From contig NZ_CP048812.1 of the NCBI RefSeq assembly GCF_010977575.1, positions 1,674,001 through 1,738,000 of the forward strand: a stretch of DNA of 64,000 nt. Direction: 5' to 3'. The position numbers were made by a program, and so were the translations under genes. Every line of letters begins with the position of its first letter. Position 1 is the first letter of the stretch. Below, in pieces: positions 53,456 through 61,903 of this stretch. The DNA is from Halomonas socia. GTDB lineage: Bacteria > Pseudomonadota > Gammaproteobacteria > Pseudomonadales > Halomonadaceae. The notes beneath the pieces are model-generated. The model saw only the letters and a program-made list of their open reading frames with translations, was not told the origin of the DNA and did no database searches.

Positions 53456-54406
53456 CTAGCCAGGCAGCAGGCCGGCCAGGCTGAGCAGCCAGATCGCTAG
53501 GCTGAGCGTGACGAAGGAGGCCAGGGTGGTGACCATCATCGCCGCGGCGGTGATATCGCCGACCCCGTAGCGCTGGCCGAACAGCGGATAGACGCTGATC
53601 ATCGGCGCGCAGGCGAACAACAGGGCGCCGGCCATCAGCAGCGAGTCCATGGGCGGCAGCAGCAGGATCATTGCCAGCACCGCCAGCGGATGCAGGACCA
53701 GCTTGCCGAGCACGATCTGGCCGATGTCGCGGCCCATGCCCTTGGGCTTGAGGCCGTAGAGGGCGCCGCCGATCACGAACAGCGCCGCCGGTGCCGCCGC
53801 AGTGGCCAGCATGTCAACCACGCGGTAGAGCGGGCCGGGTAGCGACGCTCCGCTGGCCGAAAGCATGACACCCAGGGCCAGGCCGATCAGGATCGGGTTG
53901 CGCACCAGGCGCTGGGCGGTCTGGCGCAGCGCGGCACCCAGGCTGGCGCCGCGCTGGCTGCCCAGTTCGGCGAGGATCAGCGCGGCGGGGATCACCAGCA
54001 AATTCTCGATCAGCATGTTCAGCGCCAGGAACACCGCCGCCGGCGAGCCGAGCACCATCAGCGCCACCGGGAAACCGATGAAGCCGCTGTTGGAGGCGGT
54101 CATGCCCAGCGCATGCAAGGCACTGGTGGTCAGCGGCTGGCGCTGCCAGCGCCACGTCAGCAGCAGGGCGAACAGGAAGATCAGCGCCGAGCCGAGGCCG
54201 TAGGCCAGCAGGTAGCCGAGATGCACCACCTCCTCCAGCGGATACTCGGTGAGCGCGCGGATCACCAGCGCCGGCAGCGCGAAGTAGAGTACGAAGGTGC
54301 TCACGCCCTGCATCTGCTCGCGGCTGGTGATGCGCAGGCGCATGGCCAGGTAGCCGAGGCCGATGAGCAGGAAGATCGGTGTGGTGATACCCAGGATCGC
54401 GAGCAT
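53456..54406 (-). CDS. AEC (auxin efflux carrier-like) transporter
   Basis: A 316-residue ten-helix permease of the AEC family: TPIFLLIGLGYLAMRLRI at the N terminus, VLYFALPALVIRAL, and NSGFIGFPVALMVLGSPAAVF (about 113-133) with the family's typical N-x-G-F-x-G-x-P motif, and a second half that mirrors it. Bacterial AEC proteins carry malonate, malate or other organic acids. AAGGAGG precedes the ATG. It is 23 bases behind an IclR regulator on the same strand, so it forms an operon with it; neither has a pathway gene adjacent. Confidence 0.92.
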   Translation of the reverse strand: MLAILGITTPIFLLIGLGYLAMRLRITSREQMQGVSTFVLYFALPALVIRALTEYPLEEVVHLGYLLAYGLGSALIFLFALLLTWRWQRQPLTTSALHALGMTASNSGFIGFPVALMVLGSPAAVFLALNMLIENLLVIPAALILAELGSQRGASLGAALRQTAQRLVRNPILIGLALGVMLSASGASLPGPLYRVVDMLATAAAPAALFVIGGALYGLKPKGMGRDIGQIVLGKLVLHPLAVLAMILLLPPMDSLLMAGALLFACAPMISVYPLFGQRYGVGDITAAAMMVTTLASFVTLSLAIWLLSLAGLLPG

Positions 54407-54429
54407 TCAGGCCTCCTTGCCAGCGAGCG

Positions 54430-55209
54430 TTAACTGAAGACGTTGGACGCCTGACTGGTCTGCGACAGCTCCTCGGCGGCCTTGAGCAGCTTGGGCGCCA
54501 GGGCGTGCATCTGCGACTCGGTGAGGCGCACGCTGGGGCCGGCGATGCTCAGCACGCCGATCACGTGGCCGTCGCGGGGGTGGCGCACCACGGCCGCCAG
54601 CGCCGAGGTGCCGGCGCCGGCGTTGTCGACCTGCCAGCTGTAGCCGCTGGCGCGGGCGCGCTCGAGCCGCTCGAGCAGCTCGGCGTGGCTACGCGGGGCG
54701 TTGGGGCCGTAGTCGTCGGGGTTGCCGATGCCCTGGGCCTCGACCAGGGCGATGGCGTCCTCGTCGCTGAGGCTGGCCAGCCAGGCGTGACCCGAGGCGG
54801 TGTAGTAGAGCGGCGCCTCGCGGCCCATGTCGGGGTCGTAGCGCAGCCCGCTGCGGGCGCCCTGGGCCTTGGCGATCCAGATCTGGCGCTGGCCCTCGAC
54901 CACCCCCAGGCGCACCATCTCGCCGGACTCGGCGGCGAGGTGGTCGAGGATCGGCTGGACGATGTCGCTGGTGCCGCTGATCGCCATGTAGTGGAAGCCC
55001 ATCGCCATCAGCCGCGTCGACAGCAGGTAGTAGTGGCTGGCGGGGTCCTGGCGGACATAGCCGAGGCGAATCAGTTCGGAGCAGATGCGGTGGACGGCGC
55101 TCTTGGGAATCTCGAGCCGTTCGGCGATGCTCTGCAGGGGCAGGCCGCGGGCATCACGAGACAGTGTTTCCAGTACACCCAGGGTGCGCTCGATCAGGCT
55201 GAGAGCCAT
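54430..55209 (-). CDS. IclR-family transcriptional regulator
   Basis: A 259-residue IclR regulator: N-terminal winged helix (about 1-65, RGLPLQSIAERLEIPKSAVH then RICSELIRLGYV) and effector domain (about 75-250, with GQRQIWIAKAQG, YTASGHAWLASL and VIGVLSIAGPSVRLTE). It is upstream of the AEC transporter and downstream of a second IclR gene (34-base gap), all on the minus strand. It could bind the 21-bp palindrome near the EamA gene, which has the symmetry of IclR-type sites; this is inference. No effector can be named. Confidence 0.93.
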   Translation of the reverse strand: MALSLIERTLGVLETLSRDARGLPLQSIAERLEIPKSAVHRICSELIRLGYVRQDPASHYYLLSTRLMAMGFHYMAISGTSDIVQPILDHLAAESGEMVRLGVVEGQRQIWIAKAQGARSGLRYDPDMGREAPLYYTASGHAWLASLSDEDAIALVEAQGIGNPDDYGPNAPRSHAELLERLERARASGYSWQVDNAGAGTSALAAVVRHPRDGHVIGVLSIAGPSVRLTESQMHALAPKLLKAAEELSQTSQASNVFS

Positions 55210-55243
55210 GGTCTGGATCCTTCGATGACGACGAGTGAGTGGC

Positions 55244-56035
55244 TCAGCTGACGTGGGTGCGGATCAGCCGTGCCTTCTTCTGCAGCAGCGGCAGGAAATG
55301 GCCGGTCAGGGTCTCGAGGTCGATGCGTGCGGCGTTGGTGCTGATGTTGATCGCGCCCAGCAACCGGCCGTTGGCATCGAAGGCCGGTATCGCCAGCGAA
55401 CGCAGGCCGGAATCCAGTTCCTGGTCGGAGACCGCATAGCCCTGCTTGCGCACCTTGAGCACACAAGCCTTGAGTTCGTCCTTGTCGGTGATGGTCTTGT
55501 CGGTGTAGCGCTCCAGCACCACGCGCTCGAGGTAGGCGTCAAGCTCGGCATCGGGTAGCTGAGCCAGCAACACCCGGCCCATGGACGTGTGCGCGGCGGG
55601 CAGCCGGGTGCCCACCGAGAGGGTGATCGCCATCAGGCGATGCTTGGCCGCTGAGCGCGCCACATAGATCACCTCGTCGCCATCCAGCACGCCCAACGAG
55701 GAGGACTCGCCGATCTCGGCGGTGATATCCTCGAGATACTGCTGGATCACGCTGCGGTAGTTGTTGGCCGACAGGAACGAGTAGCCAAGCTGCAGCACCT
55801 TGGGCGCCAGCTCGAAGTAGCGCTGCTGTTTGCGCACATAGCCCAGCGAGTGCAGGGTGAGCAGGAAACGCCGCGCGCGGGCGCGGTTCATGCCGGTGCG
55901 GGCGGCCACTTCGCTGAGGGTCATGCGCGGGTTGGCGCCGTCGAAGGCGAGGATGACTTCCAGGCCGCTGGCTAGCGCCGTCACGAAGTCGCGGTCGTCC
56001 GGCTGCAGCGTATCCTGTTGGATGGGGGCGTTCAT
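55244..56035 (-). CDS. pcaR: IclR-family regulator of the PcaR/PobR group
   Basis: A 263-residue IclR regulator of the group that controls protocatechuate degradation. The segment FVTALASGLEVILAFDGANP followed by MTLSEVAARTGMNRARARRF (about residues 17-60) is typical for PcaR, PcaU, PobR and CatR; the effector domain includes SLGVLDGDEVIYVARSAAKH and LPAAHTSMGRVLLA. It is divergent from pcaB, with operator pair C between, and is the best candidate to bind the four related site pairs of this window. In pseudomonads PcaR activates pca genes in response to 3-oxoadipate. The symbol is given by group and context. Confidence 0.88.
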   Translation of the reverse strand: MNAPIQQDTLQPDDRDFVTALASGLEVILAFDGANPRMTLSEVAARTGMNRARARRFLLTLHSLGYVRKQQRYFELAPKVLQLGYSFLSANNYRSVIQQYLEDITAEIGESSSLGVLDGDEVIYVARSAAKHRLMAITLSVGTRLPAAHTSMGRVLLAQLPDAELDAYLERVVLERYTDKTITDKDELKACVLKVRKQGYAVSDQELDSGLRSLAIPAFDANGRLLGAINISTNAARIDLETLTGHFLPLLQKKARLIRTHVS

Positions 56036-56090
56036 GCCGTCGTTATCCTTATCGATGTTGCTGTTGGGGCAGACTTCAATCTAGCATATT

Positions 56091-56124
56091 GTTCGAAGTG
56101 CGAACAGTTGTTCGAATGATGCGT
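56091..56124. promoter_or_regulatory. Tandem PcaR-like operator pair C (pcaR / pcaB divergent region)
   Basis: GTTCGAAGTGCGAAC (56091-56105, perfect arms) and GTTCGAATGATGCGT (56110-56124, left arm perfect) start 19 bp apart. The pair is 55 bases before pcaR and 33 before pcaB, well placed for autoregulation and for control of pcaB. Confidence 0.75.
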
Positions 56125-56157
56125 AAGTAAAGTGCTGCCCTGTCCACGGAGATTCCC

Positions 56158-57486
56158 ATGCCCGCCGCCCTGATCCAACACCCTTTCATGAGCGCCGACG
56201 GCCTGGCCGCTTGCCACGGCCAGGCCATGGTTAAGGCCATGTTGGCCTTCGAACTGGCCCTGGCCGAGGCCCAGGAGGCCGAGGCCGCGCTGCCCGCCGG
56301 CACCAGTCAACGGCTGCGCGAGCGCCTCGCGGGCCACCCTTTCGATCTCGACGCTCTGGCTGCCGGCGTGGCCAGCGGCGGCAACGTGGCGATTCCCTTC
56401 GTCAAGCAGGCCCGCGCGGCGCTGCCCGATGAGCTCAAGCGCTACTTCCACCAGGGGGCGACCAGCCAGGACGTGGTCGACAGCGCCCTGATGCTGCTGC
56501 TCAAGTCGCGCCTGGCGCGGCTCGATGCGCTGCTGGTGCGCTGCCGGGTAGCGGGCATCGCACTGATGCAGGTCCATGACCAGACCGTGATGGTGGGGCG
56601 CACCCTGATGCAGCAGGCGCTGCCGACCACCTTCGGGGTGCGGGTGGCGCAATGGACGCTGGGCCTCGAGCAGGCCCGCCGTCGCCTGGCCGGGGTCGCG
56701 CTGCCGGTGCAGTTCGGTGGCGCCGTGGGCGTGCACTCCGGCTGGGGCGCGCTGGGCCTGACGTTCATGGACGGCATCGCCGAGCGCCTCGGCCTGGCGG
56801 CCCCGGTGCTGCCTTGGCATACCGACCGCCAGCCTATCCACGCCCTGGGCACGGCGCTGGATGCCGCGGCCGGGGCGGCCGAGAAGCTGGCCCTGGACGT
56901 GGCGCTGCTGACCCAGACCGAGCTTGGCGAGGTCGCCGAACCTGCCGGCGAGGGCATGGGCGAGTCGTCGTCGATGCCGCACAAGCGCAATCCGGTGCGC
57001 TGCGCGCTGATCCGCGGTGCGGCCCGCCAGGTGCACGGCCACACCACGGTGCTGCTCAACGCTGCGGCCCAGCCGCTGGAGCGCGGCCTCGGCGAGTGGC
57101 ACGCCGAGTGGACGCCGCTGATCGACGGCACCCTGCTGCTGGAAGGCGCCCTGGAGCAGGCGGCGGTGCTGCTCGAAGGCCTGGAGGTGAACCCCGAGGC
57201 GATGCGGCGCAACCTGGCGATAACCGGTGGGGCGATCATGGCCGAGCCGGTGGCCATGCTGCTGGCGCCGGCGCTGGGCCAGGACGCCGCCAAGCGCCTC
57301 AGTGCCGAGGCCGCCGAGACGGCCCGCCGAGAAGGGCGCGCTTATGCCGAGGTGCTGGCCGAGCATGCGGAGATCAAGGGGCAGGTAGCGGAGGATGAAC
57401 TGGCCCGAGCCTGCGACCCGGGGTTATACATTGGTAGTAGCAAGCAGCAGGTCAAGCGCACCGTCAGTTGGCTCGAGGGAAGTTAA
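56158..57486 (+). CDS. pcaB: 3-carboxy-cis,cis-muconate cycloisomerase
   Basis: A 442-residue member of the aspartase/fumarase superfamily. The signature GSSSMPHKRNP appears here as GESSSMPHKRNPVRC (about residue 265-280), with TSQDVVDSALMLLLKS (about 100) and RTLMQQALPTTFGVRVAQW typical for PcaB. It converts 3-carboxymuconate to 4-carboxymuconolactone, the step after protocatechuate 3,4-dioxygenase, whose genes are not in the window. ACGGAG precedes the ATG. It has its own terminator and is therefore transcribed apart from pcaIJF-DC. Confidence 0.94.
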   Translation: MPAALIQHPFMSADGLAACHGQAMVKAMLAFELALAEAQEAEAALPAGTSQRLRERLAGHPFDLDALAAGVASGGNVAIPFVKQARAALPDELKRYFHQGATSQDVVDSALMLLLKSRLARLDALLVRCRVAGIALMQVHDQTVMVGRTLMQQALPTTFGVRVAQWTLGLEQARRRLAGVALPVQFGGAVGVHSGWGALGLTFMDGIAERLGLAAPVLPWHTDRQPIHALGTALDAAAGAAEKLALDVALLTQTELGEVAEPAGEGMGESSSMPHKRNPVRCALIRGAARQVHGHTTVLLNAAAQPLERGLGEWHAEWTPLIDGTLLLEGALEQAAVLLEGLEVNPEAMRRNLAITGGAIMAEPVAMLLAPALGQDAAKRLSAEAAETARREGRAYAEVLAEHAEIKGQVAEDELARACDPGLYIGSSKQQVKRTVSWLEGS

Positions 57487-57517
57487 TTAATTGTAAATAA
57501 AGTATTTTTCATAAAAC

Positions 57518-57549
57518 AAAAAGGGGAAGGCCATGGCCTTCCCCTTTTT
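57518..57549 (+). terminator. Terminator of pcaB
   Basis: AAAAAGGGGAAGGCC (57518-57532) and GGCCTTCCCCTTTTT (57535-57549) pair perfectly over 15 bp around AT, ending in five T. The A and T flanks make it usable in both directions. Confidence 0.92.
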
Positions 57550-57584
57550 CGTGGTTTGACGGTTATCAGTGAAGGGATTATTTT

Positions 57585-57618
57585 GTTCGTATCACAAACC
57601 TAAGTTCGCAATGCGCAC
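57585..57618. promoter_or_regulatory. Tandem PcaR-like operator pair D (upstream of pcaI)
   Basis: GTTCGTATCACAAAC (57585-57599) and GTTCGCAATGCGCAC (57604-57618) start 19 bp apart. The second fits GTTCG-N5-CGCAC exactly. It lies between the pcaB terminator and pcaI, 42 bases before the pcaI start, so it probably covers the pcaI promoter. Confidence 0.75.
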
Positions 57619-57660
57619 AAAGCAAGGCGAACCCGAGTCGAGCACCGAGAGGCAAACATC

Positions 57661-58479
57661 ATGGCCGAGTTCCTCAGCTTGCATGACGCGGTGGCCCGCT
57701 ACGTCGAAGACGGCGCCACCGTGGCCATGGAAGGCTTTACCCACCTGATTCCCTTTGCCGCGGGTCACGAAGTGATCCGCCAGGGTAAGCGCGACCTGAC
57801 CCTGATCCGCCTGACCCCGGACCTGGTCTACGACCAACTGATCGGCGCCGGCTGCGCCAAGAAGGTGATCTTCTCGTGGGGTGGCAACCCCGGAGTGGGC
57901 TCGCTGCACCGCCTGCGCGACGCTGTGGAGAAGGGCTGGCCGCACCAGATCGAGATCCTCGAGCACAGCCACGCCGCCATGGCCTGCGCCTTCGAGGCCG
58001 GCGCGGCGGGCCTGCCGCTGGCGGTGCTGCGCGGCTACGTGGGCAGCGAGTTGCCCAGCGTCAACGACCAGATCAAGTTCATCGAGTGCCCGTTCACCGG
58101 CGAGCGCCTGGCTGCGGTGCCCTCGGTGCGTCCGGATGTCTCCATCGTCCACGCCCAGCGCGCCGACCGCGCCGGCAACGTGCTGGTGGAGGGCATCGTC
58201 GGGGTGCAGAAGGAGGCGGTGCTGGCCGCCAAGCACAGCATCGTCACCGTCGAGGAGATCGTCGACGACCTCGGCGCCACGCCCAACGCCTGCGTGATTC
58301 CGGGCTGGGCGATCAGCGCCGTGGCGGTGGCCGAGAAGGGTGCCTACCCCTCCTACACTCACGGTTACTACGATCGCGATAACCGCTTCTACAAGGAGTG
58401 GGACGCCATCGCCCGCGACCGAGACGCCTTTACCCAGTGGCTCGATGACAACGTCTACAACGCCGGAGGCGCCGCCTGA
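57661..58479 (+). CDS. pcaI: 3-oxoadipate CoA-transferase, subunit A
   Basis: A 272-residue CoA-transferase alpha subunit. FLSLHDAVARYVEDGATVAMEGFTHLIPFAA at the N terminus is typical, with the glycine-rich CoA-binding part at about 20-35; VNDQIKFIECPFTGE and IVHAQRADRAGNVLVEG follow. With PcaJ it moves CoA from succinyl-CoA to 3-oxoadipate. Length and the GLAG-less N terminus match the longer type found beside catI-like genes. GAGGCAAACATC precedes the ATG; it shares one base with pcaJ (TGATG). Confidence 0.93.
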   Translation: MAEFLSLHDAVARYVEDGATVAMEGFTHLIPFAAGHEVIRQGKRDLTLIRLTPDLVYDQLIGAGCAKKVIFSWGGNPGVGSLHRLRDAVEKGWPHQIEILEHSHAAMACAFEAGAAGLPLAVLRGYVGSELPSVNDQIKFIECPFTGERLAAVPSVRPDVSIVHAQRADRAGNVLVEGIVGVQKEAVLAAKHSIVTVEEIVDDLGATPNACVIPGWAISAVAVAEKGAYPSYTHGYYDRDNRFYKEWDAIARDRDAFTQWLDDNVYNAGGAA

Positions 58480-59252
58480 TGAGCAACGACTACACTTCCT
58501 CGGAAATGATGACCGTCACCGCGGCCCGTGCCCTGGAAAACGGCATGACTTGCTTCGTCGGTATCGGCCTGCCCAGTGAGGCCGCCAACCTGGCGCGGCT
58601 GACCCATGCCCCGGACGTGGTGCTGATCTACGAATCCGGCACCCTGCAGACCAAGCCCGAGGTGCTGCCGCTCTCCATCGGCGACGGCGAGCTGGCCGAG
58701 ACCGCGCTGACCACCGTCTCGGTGCCGGAGATGTTTCGCTACTGGCTGCAGGGCGGCAAGGTCGACGTGGGCTTCCTGGGCACCGCCCAGATCGACCGCT
58801 TCGCCAACCTCAACACCACCCTGATCGGCGACTATCGCGAGCCCAAGGTACGCCTGCCGGGCGGTGGCGGCGCACCGGAGATCGCGACGAATGCGGGAGA
58901 GGTATTCATCACCCTCAAGCACTCCAAGCGCGCCTTCGTCGATAAGGTCGACTTCGTCACCACCCTGGGCTTCGGCCGCGACGGCAAGGGCCGTGACGGC
59001 GTGCCCAACATCGGCAAGGGCCCGACCCGGGTGATCACCGACCTGTGCGTGATGAAGCCCGACCCCGAGACCAAGGAGCTCGTCGTGGTCTCGCTGCACC
59101 CGGGGGTGACCCGCGAGGACGTGATCGAGGCCACCGGCTGGGAGATCCGCTTCGCCGCGACCCTCGAGAGCACCCCGGAGCCTAGCGCGAAGGAGCTCGA
59201 GATCCTGCGTGATCTGAAGGACCGCACCGACCGCAAGCACGCCGGGCAGTGA
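58479..59252 (+). CDS. pcaJ: 3-oxoadipate CoA-transferase, subunit B
   Basis: A 257-residue CoA-transferase beta subunit. The catalytic Glu is E52 in IYESGTLQTKPE; CFVGIGLPSEAANLA, LGTAQIDRFANLN and LPGGGGAPEIATNAGEVF are the other conserved parts. It starts within the pcaI stop codon, so the two subunits are made together. Confidence 0.95.
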   Translation: MSNDYTSSEMMTVTAARALENGMTCFVGIGLPSEAANLARLTHAPDVVLIYESGTLQTKPEVLPLSIGDGELAETALTTVSVPEMFRYWLQGGKVDVGFLGTAQIDRFANLNTTLIGDYREPKVRLPGGGGAPEIATNAGEVFITLKHSKRAFVDKVDFVTTLGFGRDGKGRDGVPNIGKGPTRVITDLCVMKPDPETKELVVVSLHPGVTREDVIEATGWEIRFAATLESTPEPSAKELEILRDLKDRTDRKHAGQ

Positions 59253-59274
59253 GCCGAACAGGAGAACCGTACCA

Positions 59275-60477
59275 ATGAGCGACGTCTATCTGTGTCATCC
59301 GCGGCGTAGCGCCGTGGGCCGCTTCGGCGGCACCCTGTCGAGCGTGCGCCCCGACGACCTGGCGGCCAGCATCTTCAAGGCGGTGCTGGCCGAGGCTCCA
59401 CAGCTCGATCCGGCGGCTATCGAGGAGGTGTTCATGGGCTGCGCCAACCAGGCTGGCGAGGACAACCGCAGCGTGGCGCGCATGTCGCTGCTGCTGGCGG
59501 GCATGCCGACCTCGGTGCCCGGCACCACCCTCAACCGCCTGTGTGGCTCAGGCATGGATGCGGTGGGCACCGCCTTCCGCGCCATCAAGGCCGGCGAGAT
59601 GGACCTGGCCCTGGCCGGCGGCGTGGAGTCGATGTCCCGCGCGCCCTACGTCATGGGCAAGGCCGACAGCGCCTTTTCCCGCGGCCAGAAGATCGAGGAC
59701 ACCACCATCGGCTGGCGCTTTATCAACCCGCTGATGAAGAAGACCTACGGCGTCGACTCGATGCCCGAGACCGCCGAAAACGTCGCCGAGCAGTTCAAGA
59801 TCGCCCGCGAGGACCAGGATGCCTTCGCCCTGCGCTCCCAGCAGAAGACCGCTGCCGCACAGAAAGCCGGCCGCTTTGCCGAGGAGATCACGCCTATCGA
59901 AATTCCGCGGCGCAAGCAGGAGCCGCTGATCTTCGATCAGGACGAGCACCCGCGGGAGACCACCCTGGAGAAGCTCGCCGGCCTGCCGACGCCGTTCCGC
60001 GAGGGTGGCAGCGTCACCGCGGGTAACGCCTCGGGCGTCAACGACGGCGCCGCCGCCATGCTGGTGGCCAGCCAGGCCGCGGTGGACAAGCACGGCCTCA
60101 CACCGATGGCCAAGATCCTCGGCATGGCCACCGCCGGCGTCGAGCCGCGTATCATGGGCTATGGCCCGGTGCCCGCGGTCAACAAGTTGCTCGAGCGCTG
60201 CGGCGTATCGATCGAGGAGATCGATATCATCGAGCTCAACGAGGCCTTCGCCGCCCAGGCGCTGGCCTGCATGCGCGACCTGGGCATTGCCGACGACGAC
60301 CCGCGGGTCAATCCCAACGGTGGCGCCATCGCCCTGGGCCACCCGCTGGGAATGTCCGGCGCACGGCTGCTGCTCACCGCCGCCCACGAGCTGCACAAGA
60401 GCGGCAAGCGCTACGCGCTGTGCACCATGTGCGTGGGCGTGGGGCAAGGCATCGCCACGCTGATAGAAAGGGCGTAA
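59275..60477 (+). CDS. pcaF: 3-oxoadipyl-CoA thiolase
   Basis: A 400-residue thiolase with the nucleophile C90 in [12 protein letters not shown], the His in [19 protein letters not shown] and the second Cys in [10 protein letters not shown]. It splits 3-oxoadipyl-CoA into acetyl-CoA and succinyl-CoA. CAGGAGAACCG precedes the ATG, 22 bases behind pcaJ. The N-terminal segment [20 protein letters not shown] and the length (400) place it in the PcaF/PaaJ group. Confidence 0.95.
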   Translation: MSDVYLCHPRRSAVGRFGGTLSSVRPDDLAASIFKAVLAEAPQLDPAAIEEVFMGCANQAGEDNRSVARMSLLLAGMPTSVPGTTLNRLCGSGMDAVGTAFRAIKAGEMDLALAGGVESMSRAPYVMGKADSAFSRGQKIEDTTIGWRFINPLMKKTYGVDSMPETAENVAEQFKIAREDQDAFALRSQQKTAAAQKAGRFAEEITPIEIPRRKQEPLIFDQDEHPRETTLEKLAGLPTPFREGGSVTAGNASGVNDGAAAMLVASQAAVDKHGLTPMAKILGMATAGVEPRIMGYGPVPAVNKLLERCGVSIEEIDIIELNEAFAAQALACMRDLGIADDDPRVNPNGGAIALGHPLGMSGARLLLTAAHELHKSGKRYALCTMCVGVGQGIATLIERA

Positions 60478-60536
60478 GAATGTGTTAAATCGGACGCCGA
60501 GCGTTTGCCTTGGTGATTCGTTATGGGAGAGCTCGA

Positions 60537-61730
60537 ATGGCATTTCTGAACATCAACGGCCGCAGCGTGGCTTACCGCCTGCTCGGCGCCGAGGCCCACC
60601 CGCTGGTGGTGCTGGCCCATCCGCTGGGCATGACCCAAGCGGTGTGGGACGACATCCTGCCCATGCTGCTGCCGCGCTACCGGGTACTGACCTGGGACCT
60701 GCCCGGCCACGGTGCCAGCCAGGCCTGGGGCGAGGGTGCCATCACCCCGGCCGACCTGGCCGCCGAGGCGCTGGCGCTGGCCGAGCACGCCCAGGCCTCG
60801 CGCTTCCACTTCGTCGGCACCTCCATCGGCGGGGTCGTCGGCCAGCAGCTGATCAGTGAGCACGCCGAACGGCTCTACTCCGCCACCCTGACCAACACCG
60901 GCGCGGTGATCGGCAACGCCGAGATGTGGAACACCCGCGCCGGCCGCGTGCGCAGCGAGGGCCTGGCGGCGATGAGCGGCGAGATCGTGCCGCGCTGGTT
61001 CGCCCCGGCCCGCGTCGAGGCCAACCCGGCGCTCAAGACTGGCTGGATGACCCAGATGGGCCGCAACGACGCTGAAGGCTACGCCAAGCTGTGCGAGATG
61101 CTCGGCAGCCACGTCTTTACCGGCAAGCTCTCTGGCCCTCTTTCACAACATCCTGGCGTAAAAGTACAGCTGCTAGGTGGCAGCGAAGACCTGGCCACGC
61201 CACCGTCGACCCTCGAGGCCCTGGCCGCCGAACTCGACGGTGCACCCCTGACGATCTTCGACGGCGTGGGCCATGTGCCCTCCGTCGAGGTACCGGCACA
61301 GTTCGCCGAGGCGCTGCTGAAGGCGATGGCCGTCGATCTCGGCGACGTGGCCAACCACGGCGTGGGCTATGCTACCGGCCTGGAGACCCGCAAGCAGGTG
61401 CTCGGCGAGGAGCACGTGGCACGCTCCACCGCCAACGCTACCAGCCTCGATGCGCCCTTCCAGCAGATGATTACCCGCCTGGCCTGGGGCGAGCTGTGGA
61501 GCAACGACGACCTGACCCGCCGCGAGCGCAGCATGATCACCACCGGCATCCTCGCCGCCCTGGGCCGTGAGGAGCTGACCCTGCACCTCAAGACCGCCAA
61601 GCGTATCGGCCTCAGCGAGGCCGAACTGCGCCAGGTACTGATGCACGTGGCGATCTACGGCGGCGTACCGGCGGCCAACCATGCGTTTGCGCTGGCCAAG
61701 CAACTGGGCTGGGGGGATGGCGAAGGCTAG
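60537..61730 (+). CDS. pcaL: Fused 3-oxoadipate enol-lactonase / 4-carboxymuconolactone decarboxylase
   Basis: A 397-residue fusion. Residues about 1-260 are an alpha/beta-hydrolase (PcaD) with the oxyanion region VLAHPLGMTQAVWD, the nucleophile in VGTSIGGVVGQQ and the His in GVGHVPSVEVP. Residues about 270-397 are carboxymuconolactone decarboxylase (PcaC): RRERSMITTGILAALGREEL and LMHVAIYGGVPAANHAF. The two successive steps are thus on one chain; PcaD precedes PcaC although PcaC acts first. The start at 60537 has GGGAGA upstream; the frame is open 27 bases further. Last gene of pcaIJF-DC, followed by two hairpins. Confidence 0.94.
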   Translation: MAFLNINGRSVAYRLLGAEAHPLVVLAHPLGMTQAVWDDILPMLLPRYRVLTWDLPGHGASQAWGEGAITPADLAAEALALAEHAQASRFHFVGTSIGGVVGQQLISEHAERLYSATLTNTGAVIGNAEMWNTRAGRVRSEGLAAMSGEIVPRWFAPARVEANPALKTGWMTQMGRNDAEGYAKLCEMLGSHVFTGKLSGPLSQHPGVKVQLLGGSEDLATPPSTLEALAAELDGAPLTIFDGVGHVPSVEVPAQFAEALLKAMAVDLGDVANHGVGYATGLETRKQVLGEEHVARSTANATSLDAPFQQMITRLAWGELWSNDDLTRRERSMITTGILAALGREELTLHLKTAKRIGLSEAELRQVLMHVAIYGGVPAANHAFALAKQLGWGDGEG

Positions 61731-61753
61731 CCCCCTCAATGTGTGAGCGACGA

Positions 61754-61777
61754 CAGCCCCGCCTCGGCGGGGCTTTT
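61754..61777 (+). terminator. Terminator of the pcaIJF-DC operon
   Basis: AGCCCCGCC (61754-61762) pairs with GGCGGGGCT (61765-61773), and the last T continues into TTTTT. It lies 24 bases behind the stop. Confidence 0.93.
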
Positions 61778-61784
61778 TCATCAC

Positions 61785-61807
61785 TGAGCCAGCGCGTTGC
61801 GCTGGCT
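61785..61807 (+). terminator. Second hairpin behind the pca operon
   Basis: GAGCCAGCGC (61785-61794) pairs with GCGCTGGCTC (61798-61807) around GTT, followed by TTGTTGTT. It may act as a backup terminator. Confidence 0.65.
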
Positions 61808-61903
61808 CTTGTTGTTATAGGGGGGTCGATTCCACCGGCACCCGTTCGATTGAAGCAGGAGTCACAACAATGAATGGCTATCTGACAGCCGATGGAGCCA
61901 CCA

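Noticed and set aside
57618-57632. Third operator-like site after pair D
   Set aside because: Only the right arm CGAAC is present and the spacing is 14 bp rather than 19.
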